A program made the translations under genes and the position numbers. Under the pieces are notes generated by a model that was not told the origin of the DNA, did no database searches, and saw nothing but the letters and a program-made list of their open reading frames with translations. Source: CBDDLD01 sp965230605 (lineage in GTDB: Bacteria; Bacteroidota; Bacteroidia; Flavobacteriales; Flavobacteriaceae). Taken from it: 64,000 nt of DNA. Each line of letters begins with the position of its first letter. Position 1 is the first letter of the stretch. The stretch is from positions 62,001 through 126,000 of the forward strand of contig CBDDLD010000004.1 of the NCBI GenBank assembly GCA_965230605.1. The letters run 5' to 3'. Positions 8,159-17,799 of this stretch are shown one piece after another.

Positions 8159-9397
8159 TTGAAAATAAATGTGAGACGAATAAGCACTAAAATAAATATT
8201 GATAAGATTATAATAAAAACACTATTTATTGTAATTGGGGTTAAATTATTATTCTCGTATTTGAACGTTGACCTTGATTGGTGGCAAAGACATTTAACTC
8301 CAAATATTGAAAAATATAACTTTTTAAACCTTACCAGAAACTTTAACAGAAAGCTAGAGTACATTATTATTCCTCTCATCATAATTTATCTTGTTAAAAA
8401 CTATAAGATTTTAGGCAGAGTATTACTCCCTGTATTAATTATTGTAAGCTTATTTTTATTAAATATTATTACATCGTATTTAACAGATGTATCATTATTA
8501 GAATCCGTAGAGTATACAATTAAGTTTTCGTCTCCAATAGGCTTTTTTTCCTGTCTAATCATACACAAAAGAAAATACGATTACAACATAGAAAAAAAAG
8601 TTAAGTTTTTTATTCTCTATTGCCTTATTCTTGTTGTTTTTGGAATTCTTGTATTTGATCCCAGTTATAATCATTGGAGGAATTGGCTCCCAATATACTT
8701 TACAAGTTTACATACACATAATTACATATTAGTTAGCATAGCAATAGGTATTGGTTATATGTTATACAAGAATGGGAGGTATTTGTATTTATGTGCATTT
8801 CTAATAAGTTATTTTTTGTTTTTGTATTTTGGATATAGGATAAGATCAGCACTATTTTTTTATTTAATTTTCGCAGTTGGAATTACGTACGTTATTCATG
8901 ATTTTTTTAAGATGTTTTGGGTAAAACTTATCGTGATTGTGCCTATAATATTAGCTTTTTATTTAGCCATAAATAGTGGTTTTGATTTAAACAGGTACTC
9001 TTCAGGTAGGGTAACGATGTATAAAGCAAAAATTGAAATGCTAAAAGAGTATAGTGCCTCTGAATACTTGTTTGGAAGAGGGAAGGGATCAGATTTTATT
9101 AGAACAAAAGATTGGTGGTATGAAAAAAAGAATTCACACAATGATGTATTGACATTTCTTATTGAAAATGGAATTGTATACGCCGGCTTGTTTATTTTTC
9201 TTATTTTGTCTCTAATTATTTTTTCAAATAAAGTAAACATTATAACAGCAAGTGTTTTATTTGGATACTTAAGTGCATCTTTTTTAAGTAATGGTCTACC
9301 TTTAAGACCTTTAGCTGGTTATATACTATTTTTAATGCTGGCATACATTCATTCAGAAATTCATGCGAAAAGCTCTTACAGGAAAGAGCCTGAGTAA
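8159..9397 (+). CDS. O-antigen polymerase/ligase-like membrane protein (first of three)
   Basis: The 412-residue protein has about ten to twelve membrane segments and a central periplasmic loop containing FGRGKGSDF and SHNDVLTFLIENG, the arrangement seen in Wzy/WaaL-type proteins. These polymerise undecaprenyl-linked repeat units or transfer the glycan to an acceptor. The start is TTG 8159, two bases after the flippase stop. Polymerases of this kind diverge so fast that the family call rests on topology and the His-Asn loop motif. The base composition is visibly AT-rich compared with the atp genes downstream, which is usual for repeat-unit genes. Confidence 0.72.
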   Translation: MKINVRRISTKINIDKIIIKTLFIVIGVKLLFSYLNVDLDWWQRHLTPNIEKYNFLNLTRNFNRKLEYIIIPLIIIYLVKNYKILGRVLLPVLIIVSLFLLNIITSYLTDVSLLESVEYTIKFSSPIGFFSCLIIHKRKYDYNIEKKVKFFILYCLILVVFGILVFDPSYNHWRNWLPIYFTSLHTHNYILVSIAIGIGYMLYKNGRYLYLCAFLISYFLFLYFGYRIRSALFFYLIFAVGITYVIHDFFKMFWVKLIVIVPIILAFYLAINSGFDLNRYSSGRVTMYKAKIEMLKEYSASEYLFGRGKGSDFIRTKDWWYEKKNSHNDVLTFLIENGIVYAGLFIFLILSLIIFSNKVNIITASVLFGYLSASFLSNGLPLRPLAGYILFLMLAYIHSEIHAKSSYRKEPE

Positions 9398-9401
9398 TTT
9401 T

Positions 9402-10454
9402 ATGATGGCTAATTCTTCATTAAAAATATTAATAGTAAGTAATGCTTACCCGAGTGAGGAAAAGAAGTATTCGGGAATTTTTGTTAAAAATCAATACGAA
9501 GAACTATTAAAAAATAAAGGAAAAGGTGATATAATAGAACTATTCTATATGTCAAGAAAAATGACCTCTTTTTATGGTAGTATATTTAAATATATAAAAA
9601 CAGTAATAAAATTTATCCCATTTTATTTCCGCAAGTATGACATTATTCATTTACATTTTTTTTATCCACTCATTATGCTTGTGTACATATATAAAGTATT
9701 TCACCCAAAGTCAAAATTAATCGTGACATTTCACGGATCAGACATTAACTTGCATATTAATAAAAACAATAAACTCTTTTTTAGGTATTTGGCAAAGAAA
9801 GTGGATTATACTATTCCTGTTGGTATTGAAGTTTCTAATAATGTAAAAAATAAGCTTGATTTAGAAATAGGGAAAGTATTACCCGTTGGAATAGATGAAT
9901 CTGTATTTTACCATGTGCCGGATAAAAAGAAATGTTATGACTTATTATTTGTTGGATCCTTTCTTGAAGTGAAAGGAATTGATAAACTATATGAGCTTAT
10001 CAAGCTATTAGATAGTAATATTAAAATATGTATAGTTGGTAAAGGCTCGAAATATGAATCAAAGTTTAAAGAATTAATCATTAAAGGACACAATAATATT
10101 TCACTTAAGATTGACCAGACTCAAAATCAATTAAGAGAATTATATAATGAGTCTAAATTTTTAATTTTACCATCAAGGTCAGAAGGGTTTCCTACAGTAA
10201 CTTTAGAGGCAATGTATTGTGGTACACCGGTACTAACCTCCAACATACCTCAATTCAAAGAACAGGTTGAAGAAGGAACAAATGGATATACGTTTTCAAT
10301 AAATGACATTTCTGAACTTAAAGAGTTTGTGCTAGATAAGCTAAATACCCCAGAAATAAAATATAAGCATATGGTTAATGGGGCGTTAAATTCACACAAA
10401 GAGTATTCACTAAGCAATATTTGTAATAAGTTGCTAAAAATATATAGATCTTGA
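9402..10454 (+). CDS. Glycosyltransferase family 4
   Basis: This GT-B glycosyltransferase is about 350 residues long from ATG 9402. The N-terminal domain begins LKILIVSNAYPS and includes VTFHGSDIN. The C-terminal domain has LFVGSFLEVKGID and the donor-binding SRSEGFPTVTLEAMYCG segment with the family E-x7-E spacing. An in-frame ATG at 9363 would overlap the upstream gene by 35 bases and adds a tail that does not fit the family start, so I chose 9402 (9405 is equally possible). The enzyme probably adds a sugar to the lipid-linked repeat unit in the cytoplasm. Donor and acceptor cannot be deduced. Confidence 0.9.
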   Translation: MMANSSLKILIVSNAYPSEEKKYSGIFVKNQYEELLKNKGKGDIIELFYMSRKMTSFYGSIFKYIKTVIKFIPFYFRKYDIIHLHFFYPLIMLVYIYKVFHPKSKLIVTFHGSDINLHINKNNKLFFRYLAKKVDYTIPVGIEVSNNVKNKLDLEIGKVLPVGIDESVFYHVPDKKKCYDLLFVGSFLEVKGIDKLYELIKLLDSNIKICIVGKGSKYESKFKELIIKGHNNISLKIDQTQNQLRELYNESKFLILPSRSEGFPTVTLEAMYCGTPVLTSNIPQFKEQVEEGTNGYTFSINDISELKEFVLDKLNTPEIKYKHMVNGALNSHKEYSLSNICNKLLKIYRS

Positions 10455-10957
10455 AAAAATTAGTATACGCGCTTTATCTTATTTTTTTAAAAAACACCCC
10501 AGAGGATTATCGTCCTTATGCGTTATTTTTCCCAAGACTTAGATCTCTAGCAGTATCTTATTATTTGAAAAATTGTGGGGAAGGACTTCGGGTAAAAAAT
10601 AAAGCAGAAATCTCACCTAATTCTTCTGTTGGCAATAATTCAGAATTGGGAACTCGTTGTATGATTCATTCTAATGTAGAAATAGGAAACAATGTTATAA
10701 TGGGACCTGATGTAAAAATTTATTCAAGGAATCATAAGATAGACAGGTTAGATATTCCTATCCAAATGCAAGGTAAAGTACAATTGAACACGAAAATTGG
10801 AAATGATGTATGGATTGGTGCTAATGTTGTTATTTTAGCCGGAGTTACAATACATGATCATTGTGTAATAGCTGCTGGAGCTATAGTAACAAAGGATATA
10901 GAAGGATATAGCATTGTAGGAGGGGCTCCAGCGAAACTCTTAAAAAAAAGAATATAG
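10451..10957 (+). CDS. Hexapeptide-repeat O-acetyltransferase (WbbJ/maa-like)
   Basis: The 168-residue protein has a left-handed beta-helix built from hexapeptide repeats from about residue 55 to 150. The RNHKIDRLDIP loop contains the candidate catalytic histidine, and IGNDVWIGANVVILAGVTI and GGAPAKLLKK are characteristic of serine/sugar acetyltransferases. It is expected to use acetyl-CoA in the cytoplasm to acetylate a sugar of the repeat unit. The start is TTG 10451, overlapping the GT4 stop by four bases. With the MBOAT/SGNH pair it gives the locus two distinct acylation routes, one cytosolic and one at the membrane. Confidence 0.9.
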   Translation: MKKLVYALYLIFLKNTPEDYRPYALFFPRLRSLAVSYYLKNCGEGLRVKNKAEISPNSSVGNNSELGTRCMIHSNVEIGNNVIMGPDVKIYSRNHKIDRLDIPIQMQGKVQLNTKIGNDVWIGANVVILAGVTIHDHCVIAAGAIVTKDIEGYSIVGGAPAKLLKKRI

Positions 10958-10975
10958 TAGAATTAAATAGACTTT

Positions 10976-12193
10976 ATGAAAAAAGCAATAAACATATCTA
11001 ACCTCCTTTTGTTAGGGTTTTTTTTATTGGGCGTTTCATTGCTATTTAGTGATCAAATTAGTACAGCTGCATTATTAATTACTATAGGTTTAAGTTTTTT
11101 AGTGTTTTATGTTGAAGGGTTATACACAAAACCCTTGACAATTAGTATATGTTTTTTAATCCCTTCTATACTGATTCTTCCAAGACTTATAGGTTTTTTC
11201 ACTGGCGATCAAAAAATTGCCGCAAATGAGTTGTTGAGGTGTGCTCCCCTGTTGATTCTTTTTTTACCCTTTTTATATTCAAAATTAGACACTAGAATTT
11301 CAAAAAGAATAGAAACCGCCTTTTTTTATGGATTATTGTTTGGAATAATTTGTTTCATGATCATTTGCAATTATAATGTCATAAATAAAATGATTAGCGG
11401 CAACGAACCGTTAGAATATTTTTTTCGTTGGAGGCATTTAAATGTAAATTATGTAAAACCAATAGGGACACACCCTCCATATGTGGGAATGATTGCTATA
11501 TGGGTATTAGTCAAAACATTTTATAATAAAAACTTGAGACCCATAAATAAGCTAGTAATAAGCTTATTGCTGGCCTTATTTTTATTTCAATTGCTAGCGA
11601 GGAATTCTATAATTGTTGCTCTTTTAGTGGTTTCATTTGTTGGAATTAGCAAGCTTAATTATAAATATATTCTTACCGGAGCTTTGGTTTTTGTGACATT
11701 ATTTATTGTTATTAGAAACCACCCGCATGATTATCTTAGAGAAAAGTTCTTTTATAAGCTTAATCCATTAAATGAGGAGTATAAAGATAAGAGGTTATAT
11801 AGGTTAGAAGCCTCATATAATGTTTTTAAACAAGCCAAGTTTTTTGGTGTTGGACCGGGGAATGATAATACATTAAGAGTTATAGAGTATGAAAAAATGG
11901 GTTATATGGTTGCCAAGAAAAGAAGGTATAATTCGCATAATCAATTTTTCGAATATCTTGTATGCTATGGTATATTTGGGTTGCTATGTTTTTTGATAAC
12001 GTTAGCCTTTTTGCTTCAACTCACTATAAAGAAAAAAATAACGCAAGATACTTTATTAATAATCAGTTTCATAATAGCCTGTATGTCTGAAAGCGTACTT
12101 GAGCGATCTTTAGGAATAAAATATTTCAGTATTTTTTCTTTACTTATAATTTTAAATGCTATTGGAACTAAAAAAATAAGTAATAATAGATGA
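10976..12193 (+). CDS. O-antigen ligase/polymerase-like membrane protein (second of three)
   Basis: The 405-residue protein has roughly 11 membrane segments. The large periplasmic loop contains an FFGVGPGND segment and SHNQFFEYLVCYGIFG, which is the classic Wzy_C/WaaL signature (GVGPGN then HNxFLE). It starts at ATG 10976 and overlaps the next gene by four bases. Two further proteins of similar topology lie at 8159 and 12190, so at least one of the three may act as ligase or as a second polymerase. Of the three this one matches the family pattern best. Confidence 0.82.
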   Translation: MKKAINISNLLLLGFFLLGVSLLFSDQISTAALLITIGLSFLVFYVEGLYTKPLTISICFLIPSILILPRLIGFFTGDQKIAANELLRCAPLLILFLPFLYSKLDTRISKRIETAFFYGLLFGIICFMIICNYNVINKMISGNEPLEYFFRWRHLNVNYVKPIGTHPPYVGMIAIWVLVKTFYNKNLRPINKLVISLLLALFLFQLLARNSIIVALLVVSFVGISKLNYKYILTGALVFVTLFIVIRNHPHDYLREKFFYKLNPLNEEYKDKRLYRLEASYNVFKQAKFFGVGPGNDNTLRVIEYEKMGYMVAKKRRYNSHNQFFEYLVCYGIFGLLCFLITLAFLLQLTIKKKITQDTLLIISFIIACMSESVLERSLGIKYFSIFSLLIILNAIGTKKISNNR

Positions 12194-13314
12194 TTTTATT
12201 TCATAGAAAAATCAACTATGTAACAATAAGTAATATTGTCCTAATCTTATTTTTTATCGTTGAAGCGACAGCAAAAATAGCAAAACAATTATTTAGTTCA
12301 CATATTGATGAAGTTTCAAAAGCGGTTAAACTTCTAATAATTTCTTTGCTTGTTTTTTTTCTTTTCAAAAAGAAAGATTATAGATTTTTATCTATAACAT
12401 TCGTAATAGTATTATTTTATTTTATTGGACATTTATCATTAAAAGAAGGTTTTTCAGTTGATTCTTTGTCATTATTATTAAGATATATTTTCCCATTATA
12501 CTTATTCCAAGCTTATAATAAACTTCAAACTAACGACAAGAAACATCTATTTAGCTCATTTGATAAATTTGTCATTTTTAATTCATTTCTTATCATTTTT
12601 GGTTTTTTGTTGGAGATTAAACTCTTCGAAACATATACCGGAAATAGATTTGGTTATAATGGGTTAATAAGCGTATCAGCTACAAGTTCTTACTTATATA
12701 GCTTTGTAATCATTAATTATATAGATAAAGCTAAGTTGAGTAAAATAGGCATTATGGACATAATAGTAATTTCTTCATGTTTTTTAATTGGAACAAAAGC
12801 TATTTATTTAGCAATGTCTTTTACAATGTTATATCTTTTATATTATAAATTAAATAAACATAAGGTTTTAATCTCCATAACATTCTTTATTTTATGCATA
12901 ACCTTAGGCTATATTTACTTTGTTAGAAGTGCGATATTTTCTGGAATTATTGAAAAAGAAGGTTGGTTAACCGCAATGCTTTCATATAGGGACGAACTAT
13001 TTCTTAATAACACGTTGAAATTCATACAAAATGAATGGAATTTTTTTAATTATTTGTTTGGAGGTTATAATGATTTAAATTTAAGATCACAAATAGGTAT
13101 ATGTGATTTATTTTTCATGTTTGGAATACTTGGCACGATCACTTATTTAATATTATATTTTAAAACTTTATTTAGTTTAAAACTTAACAGGTCTGACTAC
13201 ATAGTTTACTCATTTATTTTTTTCATTGTTACCATTTCAGGAAATTTTTTCATGTATACAACTAGTCAACTTTTTATTTTAATTTTTAAACATAAAAGGA
13301 TAAATAAATTTTAA
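12190..13314 (+). CDS. Polytopic membrane protein, possible third polymerase-like protein
   Basis: The protein has 374 residues, about ten membrane segments and a short periplasmic loop (INYIDKAKL, later YRDELFLNNTLKFI). The layout resembles Wzy proteins, but the His-Asn loop motif of the other two is not evident. The start overlaps the preceding stop by four bases (ATGA). The gene is strikingly AT-rich: one 60-base line (12721-12780) has 16 G+C by hand count. It is the last gene before the putative promoter for ugd. A role in polymerisation or export is inferred from position and topology only. Confidence 0.6.
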   Translation: MILFHRKINYVTISNIVLILFFIVEATAKIAKQLFSSHIDEVSKAVKLLIISLLVFFLFKKKDYRFLSITFVIVLFYFIGHLSLKEGFSVDSLSLLLRYIFPLYLFQAYNKLQTNDKKHLFSSFDKFVIFNSFLIIFGFLLEIKLFETYTGNRFGYNGLISVSATSSYLYSFVIINYIDKAKLSKIGIMDIIVISSCFLIGTKAIYLAMSFTMLYLLYYKLNKHKVLISITFFILCITLGYIYFVRSAIFSGIIEKEGWLTAMLSYRDELFLNNTLKFIQNEWNFFNYLFGGYNDLNLRSQIGICDLFFMFGILGTITYLILYFKTLFSLKLNRSDYIVYSFIFFIVTISGNFFMYTTSQLFILIFKHKRINKF

Positions 13315-13334
13315 TTTAAAAAATATATAATTTC

Positions 13335-13342
13335 TATTTTTG
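13335..13342 (+). promoter_or_regulatory. Putative internal promoter (-7 box) for the ugd group
   Basis: TATTTTTG is a full match to the Bacteroidetes TAnnTTTG -7 element, 24 bases before the ugd start in the only sizeable gap of the polysaccharide locus. I see no clear TTG at the expected distance upstream, so the assignment rests on one element. Confidence 0.45.
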
Positions 13343-13366
13343 CCGTAATCATTTAAAAAGCTTCAA

Positions 13367-14665
13367 ATGAAATTATCAGTTATAGGAACAGGCTATGTTG
13401 GCTTAGTTACAGGAACTTGCTTAGCAGAAACAGGAAATGATGTTTTGTGTGTTGATATTGATGCTGAAAAAGTTAAAAAAATGCAATCTAGGGAAGTGCC
13501 AATTTACGAGCCGCAACTAGACATTCTTTTTGAGAGAAATATTAAAGCAAATAGATTAAAATTTACAACGTCTTTAGAAGAAGGCGTAGAGTTTGGAGAT
13601 GTGATTTTCCTTGCCTTACCAACACCCGAAGATGAAGATGGTTCTGCAGACCTTAAATACATCCTAGGAGTGGCAGACCAAATAGGTAAACTTATTAAAG
13701 GGTATAAGGTAATTGTTGACAAAAGCACTGTTCCTGTTGGAACTTCAGAAAAAGTAAGAGAGGCAATAGCTAAACATTCTAATGTAGAGTTTGACGTAGT
13801 TTCTAACCCAGAATTTTTGAGAGAAGGTTATGCCGTAGAAGATTTTTTAAAACCAGAGCGTATAGTTGTAGGTGCAGAGTCTCCGAAAGCTATTGAACTC
13901 ATGAAAAAAATATATAAGCCATACGTGAGATCAGGAAACCCAATCATTTTTATGGATGAAAAATCTGCTGAACTTACCAAATATGCATCAAACTCATTCT
14001 TGGCAACTAAGATAACATTCATGAATGAGATTGCTAATTTTTGCGAAAAAGTTGGAGCAGATGTAGACAGAGTAAGAATAGGTATGGGAACCGATTCTAG
14101 AATAGGAAAACGATTTTTATTTCCAGGAATTGGTTACGGAGGATCTTGCTTCCCCAAAGATGTAAAGGCGCTACGTAAATCAGGAGAAGATGCAGGGTAC
14201 AACTTTAGAATATTAAATTCTGTTATTAATGTAAATAAGGAACAAAAAGTCATATTAATACCAAGGATAAAAAATCATTTTAAAGGCGATTTAAAAGGAA
14301 AAAGAATCGCCATATGGGGATTAGCTTTTAAACCTCAGACGGATGACATTAGAGAGGCTCCTTCATTGTATATGATTGATGAGCTATTAAAATTAAACGC
14401 AAGTATAGTTGCTTTTGATCCTGAAGCTATGCCTAATGTGAAGAGAAAACTTGGAGATAAGATAGAGTTTTCAGAAACTATGTATGACGCCCTTAAAGAC
14501 GCTGATGCTTTAGTTATATGTACAGAATGGAGTATATTTAGAACACCAGATTTTGACAGATTGAAATCATTGATGAAAGACGCTGTTATTTTTGACGGTA
14601 GAAACTTGTATGATATTGAAGATATGACTAAAGAGAATATTCAATACAGCTCTATAGGACGATAA
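13367..14665 (+). CDS. ugd: UDP-glucose 6-dehydrogenase
   Basis: The 432-residue protein has the N-terminal Rossmann motif GTGYVG at 7-12, the ELTKYASNSFLATKI helix, and GYGGSCFPKD with the catalytic Cys261. These are the standard features of the UDP-glucose/GDP-mannose dehydrogenase family at normal length. It oxidises UDP-glucose to UDP-glucuronate with two NAD+. The UDP-glucuronate decarboxylase gene begins one base after its stop, so part of the product is probably channelled to UDP-xylose. A putative promoter precedes it and may allow sugar-nucleotide supply to be controlled separately from the upstream genes. Confidence 0.96.
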   Translation: MKLSVIGTGYVGLVTGTCLAETGNDVLCVDIDAEKVKKMQSREVPIYEPQLDILFERNIKANRLKFTTSLEEGVEFGDVIFLALPTPEDEDGSADLKYILGVADQIGKLIKGYKVIVDKSTVPVGTSEKVREAIAKHSNVEFDVVSNPEFLREGYAVEDFLKPERIVVGAESPKAIELMKKIYKPYVRSGNPIIFMDEKSAELTKYASNSFLATKITFMNEIANFCEKVGADVDRVRIGMGTDSRIGKRFLFPGIGYGGSCFPKDVKALRKSGEDAGYNFRILNSVINVNKEQKVILIPRIKNHFKGDLKGKRIAIWGLAFKPQTDDIREAPSLYMIDELLKLNASIVAFDPEAMPNVKRKLGDKIEFSETMYDALKDADALVICTEWSIFRTPDFDRLKSLMKDAVIFDGRNLYDIEDMTKENIQYSSIGR

Positions 14666-14666
14666 T

Positions 14667-15662
14667 ATGGATAAAAAAGAGAATGTGCTTATCACCGGTG
14701 CAGCCGGGTTTTTAGGGTCGCATTTATGTGATAAATTCATTAACGAAGGGTTTAAGGTTATTGGGATGGATAACTTTATAACCGGTGATGTTAAAAACAT
14801 AGAACATTTAAAATCGAACCCCGACTTTACATTCATTGAACACGATGTTACCGAGTTTGTAAAAGTTGATGAAGACTTAGATTACATACTTCATTTTGCA
14901 TCCCCTGCCAGCCCAATAGATTATCTAAAAATACCAATCCAAACATTAAAGGTTGGATCTCTTGGAACACATAATTTATTAGGATTAGCTAAAGCAAAGA
15001 AAGCCAGAATATTAATTGCATCGACATCTGAAGTTTATGGAGATCCTCTAGTACACCCTCAATCTGAAGACTATTATGGGAATGTAAGTACTATAGGGCC
15101 AAGAGGTGTATATGATGAAGCAAAACGATTTCAAGAGTCAATAACTATGGCTTACCATAGATTTCATGGGTTAGAAACCAGAATCGTTAGAATATTTAAC
15201 ACCTATGGGCCAAGAATGCGACTCAATGATGGGAGAGTGATACCGGCATTTATGGGACAAGCACTTAGGGGAGAGGACCTTACTGTATTTGGTGATGGAT
15301 CCCAAACCAGATCTTTTTGCTATATTGATGATCAGATAGATGGGATATATAAGTTGTTATTTAGCGATTATAATTTACCTGTTAATATTGGAAACCCACA
15401 TGAAATATCTATCAGAGATTTTGCTGAAGAAATAATTAAGTTAACAGGTACAGAACAAAAAATAATTTATAAACCTTTGCCTCAAGATGACCCTTTACAA
15501 AGGCAACCAGACATAACTTTGGCAAAAGAATTACTAGGATGGAGTCCTAAAGTTGGTAGAGAAGAAGGTATGGTTAAAACGTTTAACTATTTTAAGAGTC
15601 TTACAAAAGAAGAACTGTATAAAAAGGACCATAAAGATTTTTCTAAACATATTAAGCGATAA
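14667..15662 (+). CDS. UDP-glucuronate decarboxylase (UDP-xylose synthase)
   Basis: This extended short-chain dehydrogenase has 331 residues. The NAD-binding motif GAAGFLGSH lies at 11-19, and the active site has the STSEVYGDP segment with Tyr149 and Lys153 in a YDEAK motif. The HFASPASP and RIFNTYGPRM segments are typical of UXS proteins rather than dTDP-glucose dehydratases. It would convert UDP-glucuronate to UDP-xylose. Position directly after ugd completes a UDP-glucose to UDP-xylose route, implying xylose and/or glucuronate in the polymer. Some relatives are annotated loosely as NAD-dependent epimerases; I favour UXS. Confidence 0.9.
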   Translation: MDKKENVLITGAAGFLGSHLCDKFINEGFKVIGMDNFITGDVKNIEHLKSNPDFTFIEHDVTEFVKVDEDLDYILHFASPASPIDYLKIPIQTLKVGSLGTHNLLGLAKAKKARILIASTSEVYGDPLVHPQSEDYYGNVSTIGPRGVYDEAKRFQESITMAYHRFHGLETRIVRIFNTYGPRMRLNDGRVIPAFMGQALRGEDLTVFGDGSQTRSFCYIDDQIDGIYKLLFSDYNLPVNIGNPHEISIRDFAEEIIKLTGTEQKIIYKPLPQDDPLQRQPDITLAKELLGWSPKVGREEGMVKTFNYFKSLTKEELYKKDHKDFSKHIKR

Positions 15663-15668
15663 GTAAAG

Positions 15669-17024
15669 TTGAGTTTATTCAAACAAGGTAGATATTCAGG
15701 ATATTTAAGACCTATTTCATATTTAATTGACTTAAGTTTAATTAATGCAATAGCACTTGAATTCTATTTTAAAAACTTAGATCCTATAATCTTTGTTTTA
15801 ACCACTTCTGTGGTTTGGATCATATTATCAATTTACTCAAAGTTTTATGAAGTATACCGTTATTCTAGACCAGTTAACATCTTAGCACTTATCATTAGAC
15901 AGGCCATACTGTTTACTGTTTTAATATTTGCATTGTCGGGGCTATACAGAGAATATGAAATATACCCTAAAGTAATTATTAAATACGTGCTTTTATGTTT
16001 CCTGTTTATTACAATATTTAAGTTTACTATATACTATCTTTTACAACGATACAGGGTTTCTTTTGGAGGGAATTACAGAAAAACAGTCATATTTGGATTA
16101 AATAAGAAAACAATAGCATTAGAGAATTTTTTTAATAAAAACCCGGAATACGGATATTTACACGGAAAAACATTCGATTTTAAAAAGGAAGGTGTAACTC
16201 TCGAAGAATGCTTTAGCTATATAAAAGATAATGACATAGACGAGATATATTGTTCAATATCTGCATTAAGTAATGCCCAAATAAGCGAGGTGGTAGACTA
16301 TGCAGACAATAACCTTAAAATTTTAAAATTCTTACCAGATAGTAAAGAGATATACTCCAAAAAGCTGAAGTATGAGTATTATGATTATATCCCTATATTA
16401 AGGCTTCGTAATATACCGTTAGAAGACTCCATAAATATGGTGCTCAAAAGAACATTTGATATCATATTTTCAAGTTTAGTTATTATTTTCATACTATCCT
16501 GGTTAACACCTCTTATAGCTATTTTAATTAAACTTGAATCAAAAGGCCCTGTATTTTTTAAGCAATCGAGAAATGGGTTTAACTATAAAGAATTTGATTG
16601 TTATAAGTTTAGATCAATGATGCCTAATAAAGGTGCTCATTTACATCAAGCTACCCGAGGAGACCAAAGAGTTACTAAAGTCGGGAAGTTTATAAGAAAA
16701 ACAAGTATAGATGAACTTCCTCAGTTTTTTAATGTTTTATTTGGAGATATGTCTGTAGTTGGACCTAGACCTCATATGGTGAGCCACACAGATATGTATG
16801 CAAAGAAGATAGATAAGTTTATGGTCCGACACTTTGTAAAACCAGGAATAACAGGACTAGCTCAAATAAGCGGTTTTAGAGGTGAGGTAGAAACTGATAA
16901 AGACATCATTGGAAGAGTTAAATATGATATCTTTTACATAGAAAACTGGTCACTCTTATTAGATATTAAGATTGTTTTTCAAACATTTCTAAACGCTGTT
17001 AAAGGCGAAGAAAAAGCATATTAG
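15669..17024 (+). CDS. Undecaprenyl-phosphate sugar phosphotransferase (WcaJ-like)
   Basis: The 451-residue protein has about four N-terminal membrane helices (to residue 125), a middle nucleotide-binding-like domain, another membrane helix near 265-288 and a C-terminal bacterial sugar transferase domain. Motifs there are FFKQSRNGFN, CYKFRSMMPNKGAH, RKTSIDELPQFFNV and VGPRPHM. This is the polyisoprenyl-phosphate hexose-1-phosphate transferase family, which puts the first sugar phosphate on undecaprenyl phosphate and so starts repeat-unit synthesis. The start is TTG 15669, six bases after the UXS stop. Glucose-1-phosphate or galactose-1-phosphate is the usual donor; which applies here cannot be seen. 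Confidence 0.93.
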   Translation: MSLFKQGRYSGYLRPISYLIDLSLINAIALEFYFKNLDPIIFVLTTSVVWIILSIYSKFYEVYRYSRPVNILALIIRQAILFTVLIFALSGLYREYEIYPKVIIKYVLLCFLFITIFKFTIYYLLQRYRVSFGGNYRKTVIFGLNKKTIALENFFNKNPEYGYLHGKTFDFKKEGVTLEECFSYIKDNDIDEIYCSISALSNAQISEVVDYADNNLKILKFLPDSKEIYSKKLKYEYYDYIPILRLRNIPLEDSINMVLKRTFDIIFSSLVIIFILSWLTPLIAILIKLESKGPVFFKQSRNGFNYKEFDCYKFRSMMPNKGAHLHQATRGDQRVTKVGKFIRKTSIDELPQFFNVLFGDMSVVGPRPHMVSHTDMYAKKIDKFMVRHFVKPGITGLAQISGFRGEVETDKDIIGRVKYDIFYIENWSLLLDIKIVFQTFLNAVKGEEKAY

Positions 17025-17025
17025 T

Positions 17026-17799
17026 ATGCCACCTTTAGTTTCAATAGTTACACCCATGTATAACGACGAGCTATATATAGCTTCTACTATTAATAGTGTA
17101 ATTAAACAAACCTACAAAAATTGGGAATTGATACTTGTGGATGATGCGTCAACAGATACAACCATAAAAAAAGTCCAAACATTTGTTTCAAAATACCCCA
17201 ACATTAAGTTACTTAAAAACCCTCAAAACAAAGGCGCTGCATATAGCAGAAATTTGGCAACAGAAGAAGCTTCAGGGGCTTATATTGCTTTTTTAGATGC
17301 AGATGACCAATGGAGGCCTAATAAACTCGAAAAGCAAGTTGAGGTCTTAAATGCATCAATGGCGGATGTATGTTTTAGCAGTTATGACCTAATAGATTCC
17401 GAAGGAACACCGTTAAATAAAAAAGCTAAAGCTTTGAAAAGCCTAACCTACAAGAAACTACTTAGAGCAAACTACATTGGAAATCTTACAGGAATCTATA
17501 ATTGCGAAAAGCTAGGTAAAATTTATACCAAGGATTTAAGGAAAAGACAAGACTGGCTATTGTGGTTAGAAGCACTAAAAAGGAGCCCAAAACCTGCAAT
17601 AGGCTTGGCAGATTCGCTGGCTGATTACCGTATAAGCGCACAATCATTATCGTCTAATAAGCTCAACTTATTAAAGTACAATTATAACGTATATAGGAAA
17701 GGACTTGGGTTTTCATATATAAAATCAATAATGTATATGGTAATATTTTTATTTGAGCACTTAGTCATAAAAAAACAGCTTGTAGTGTCTATAACTTAG
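17026..17799 (+). CDS. Glycosyltransferase family 2
   Basis: The 257-residue protein has a GT-A fold. It begins PLVSIVTPMYNDE, has NWELILVDDAS in the nucleotide-binding part and FLDADDQW as the DxD metal-binding motif, with KRRQDWLLWLE-type (R-Q-D-W) acceptor-site residues near 190. It starts one base after the sugar transferase stop and ends the polysaccharide operon. Its stop overlaps the end of the convergent CapK-like gene by 11 bases. It probably adds the second or a later sugar of the repeat unit. Confidence 0.9.
   Translation: MPPLVSIVTPMYNDELYIASTINSVIKQTYKNWELILVDDASTDTTIKKVQTFVSKYPNIKLLKNPQNKGAAYSRNLATEEASGAYIAFLDADDQWRPNKLEKQVEVLNASMADVCFSSYDLIDSEGTPLNKKAKALKSLTYKKLLRANYIGNLTGIYNCEKLGKIYTKDLRKRQDWLLWLEALKRSPKPAIGLADSLADYRISAQSLSSNKLNLLKYNYNVYRKGLGFSYIKSIMYMVIFLFEHLVIKKQLVVSIT

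Noticed and set aside
9363..9401. Earlier in-frame ATG for the GT4 gene
   Set aside because: It overlaps the previous gene by 35 bases and adds residues that do not belong to the GT-B N-terminus; ATG 9402/9405 fits better.
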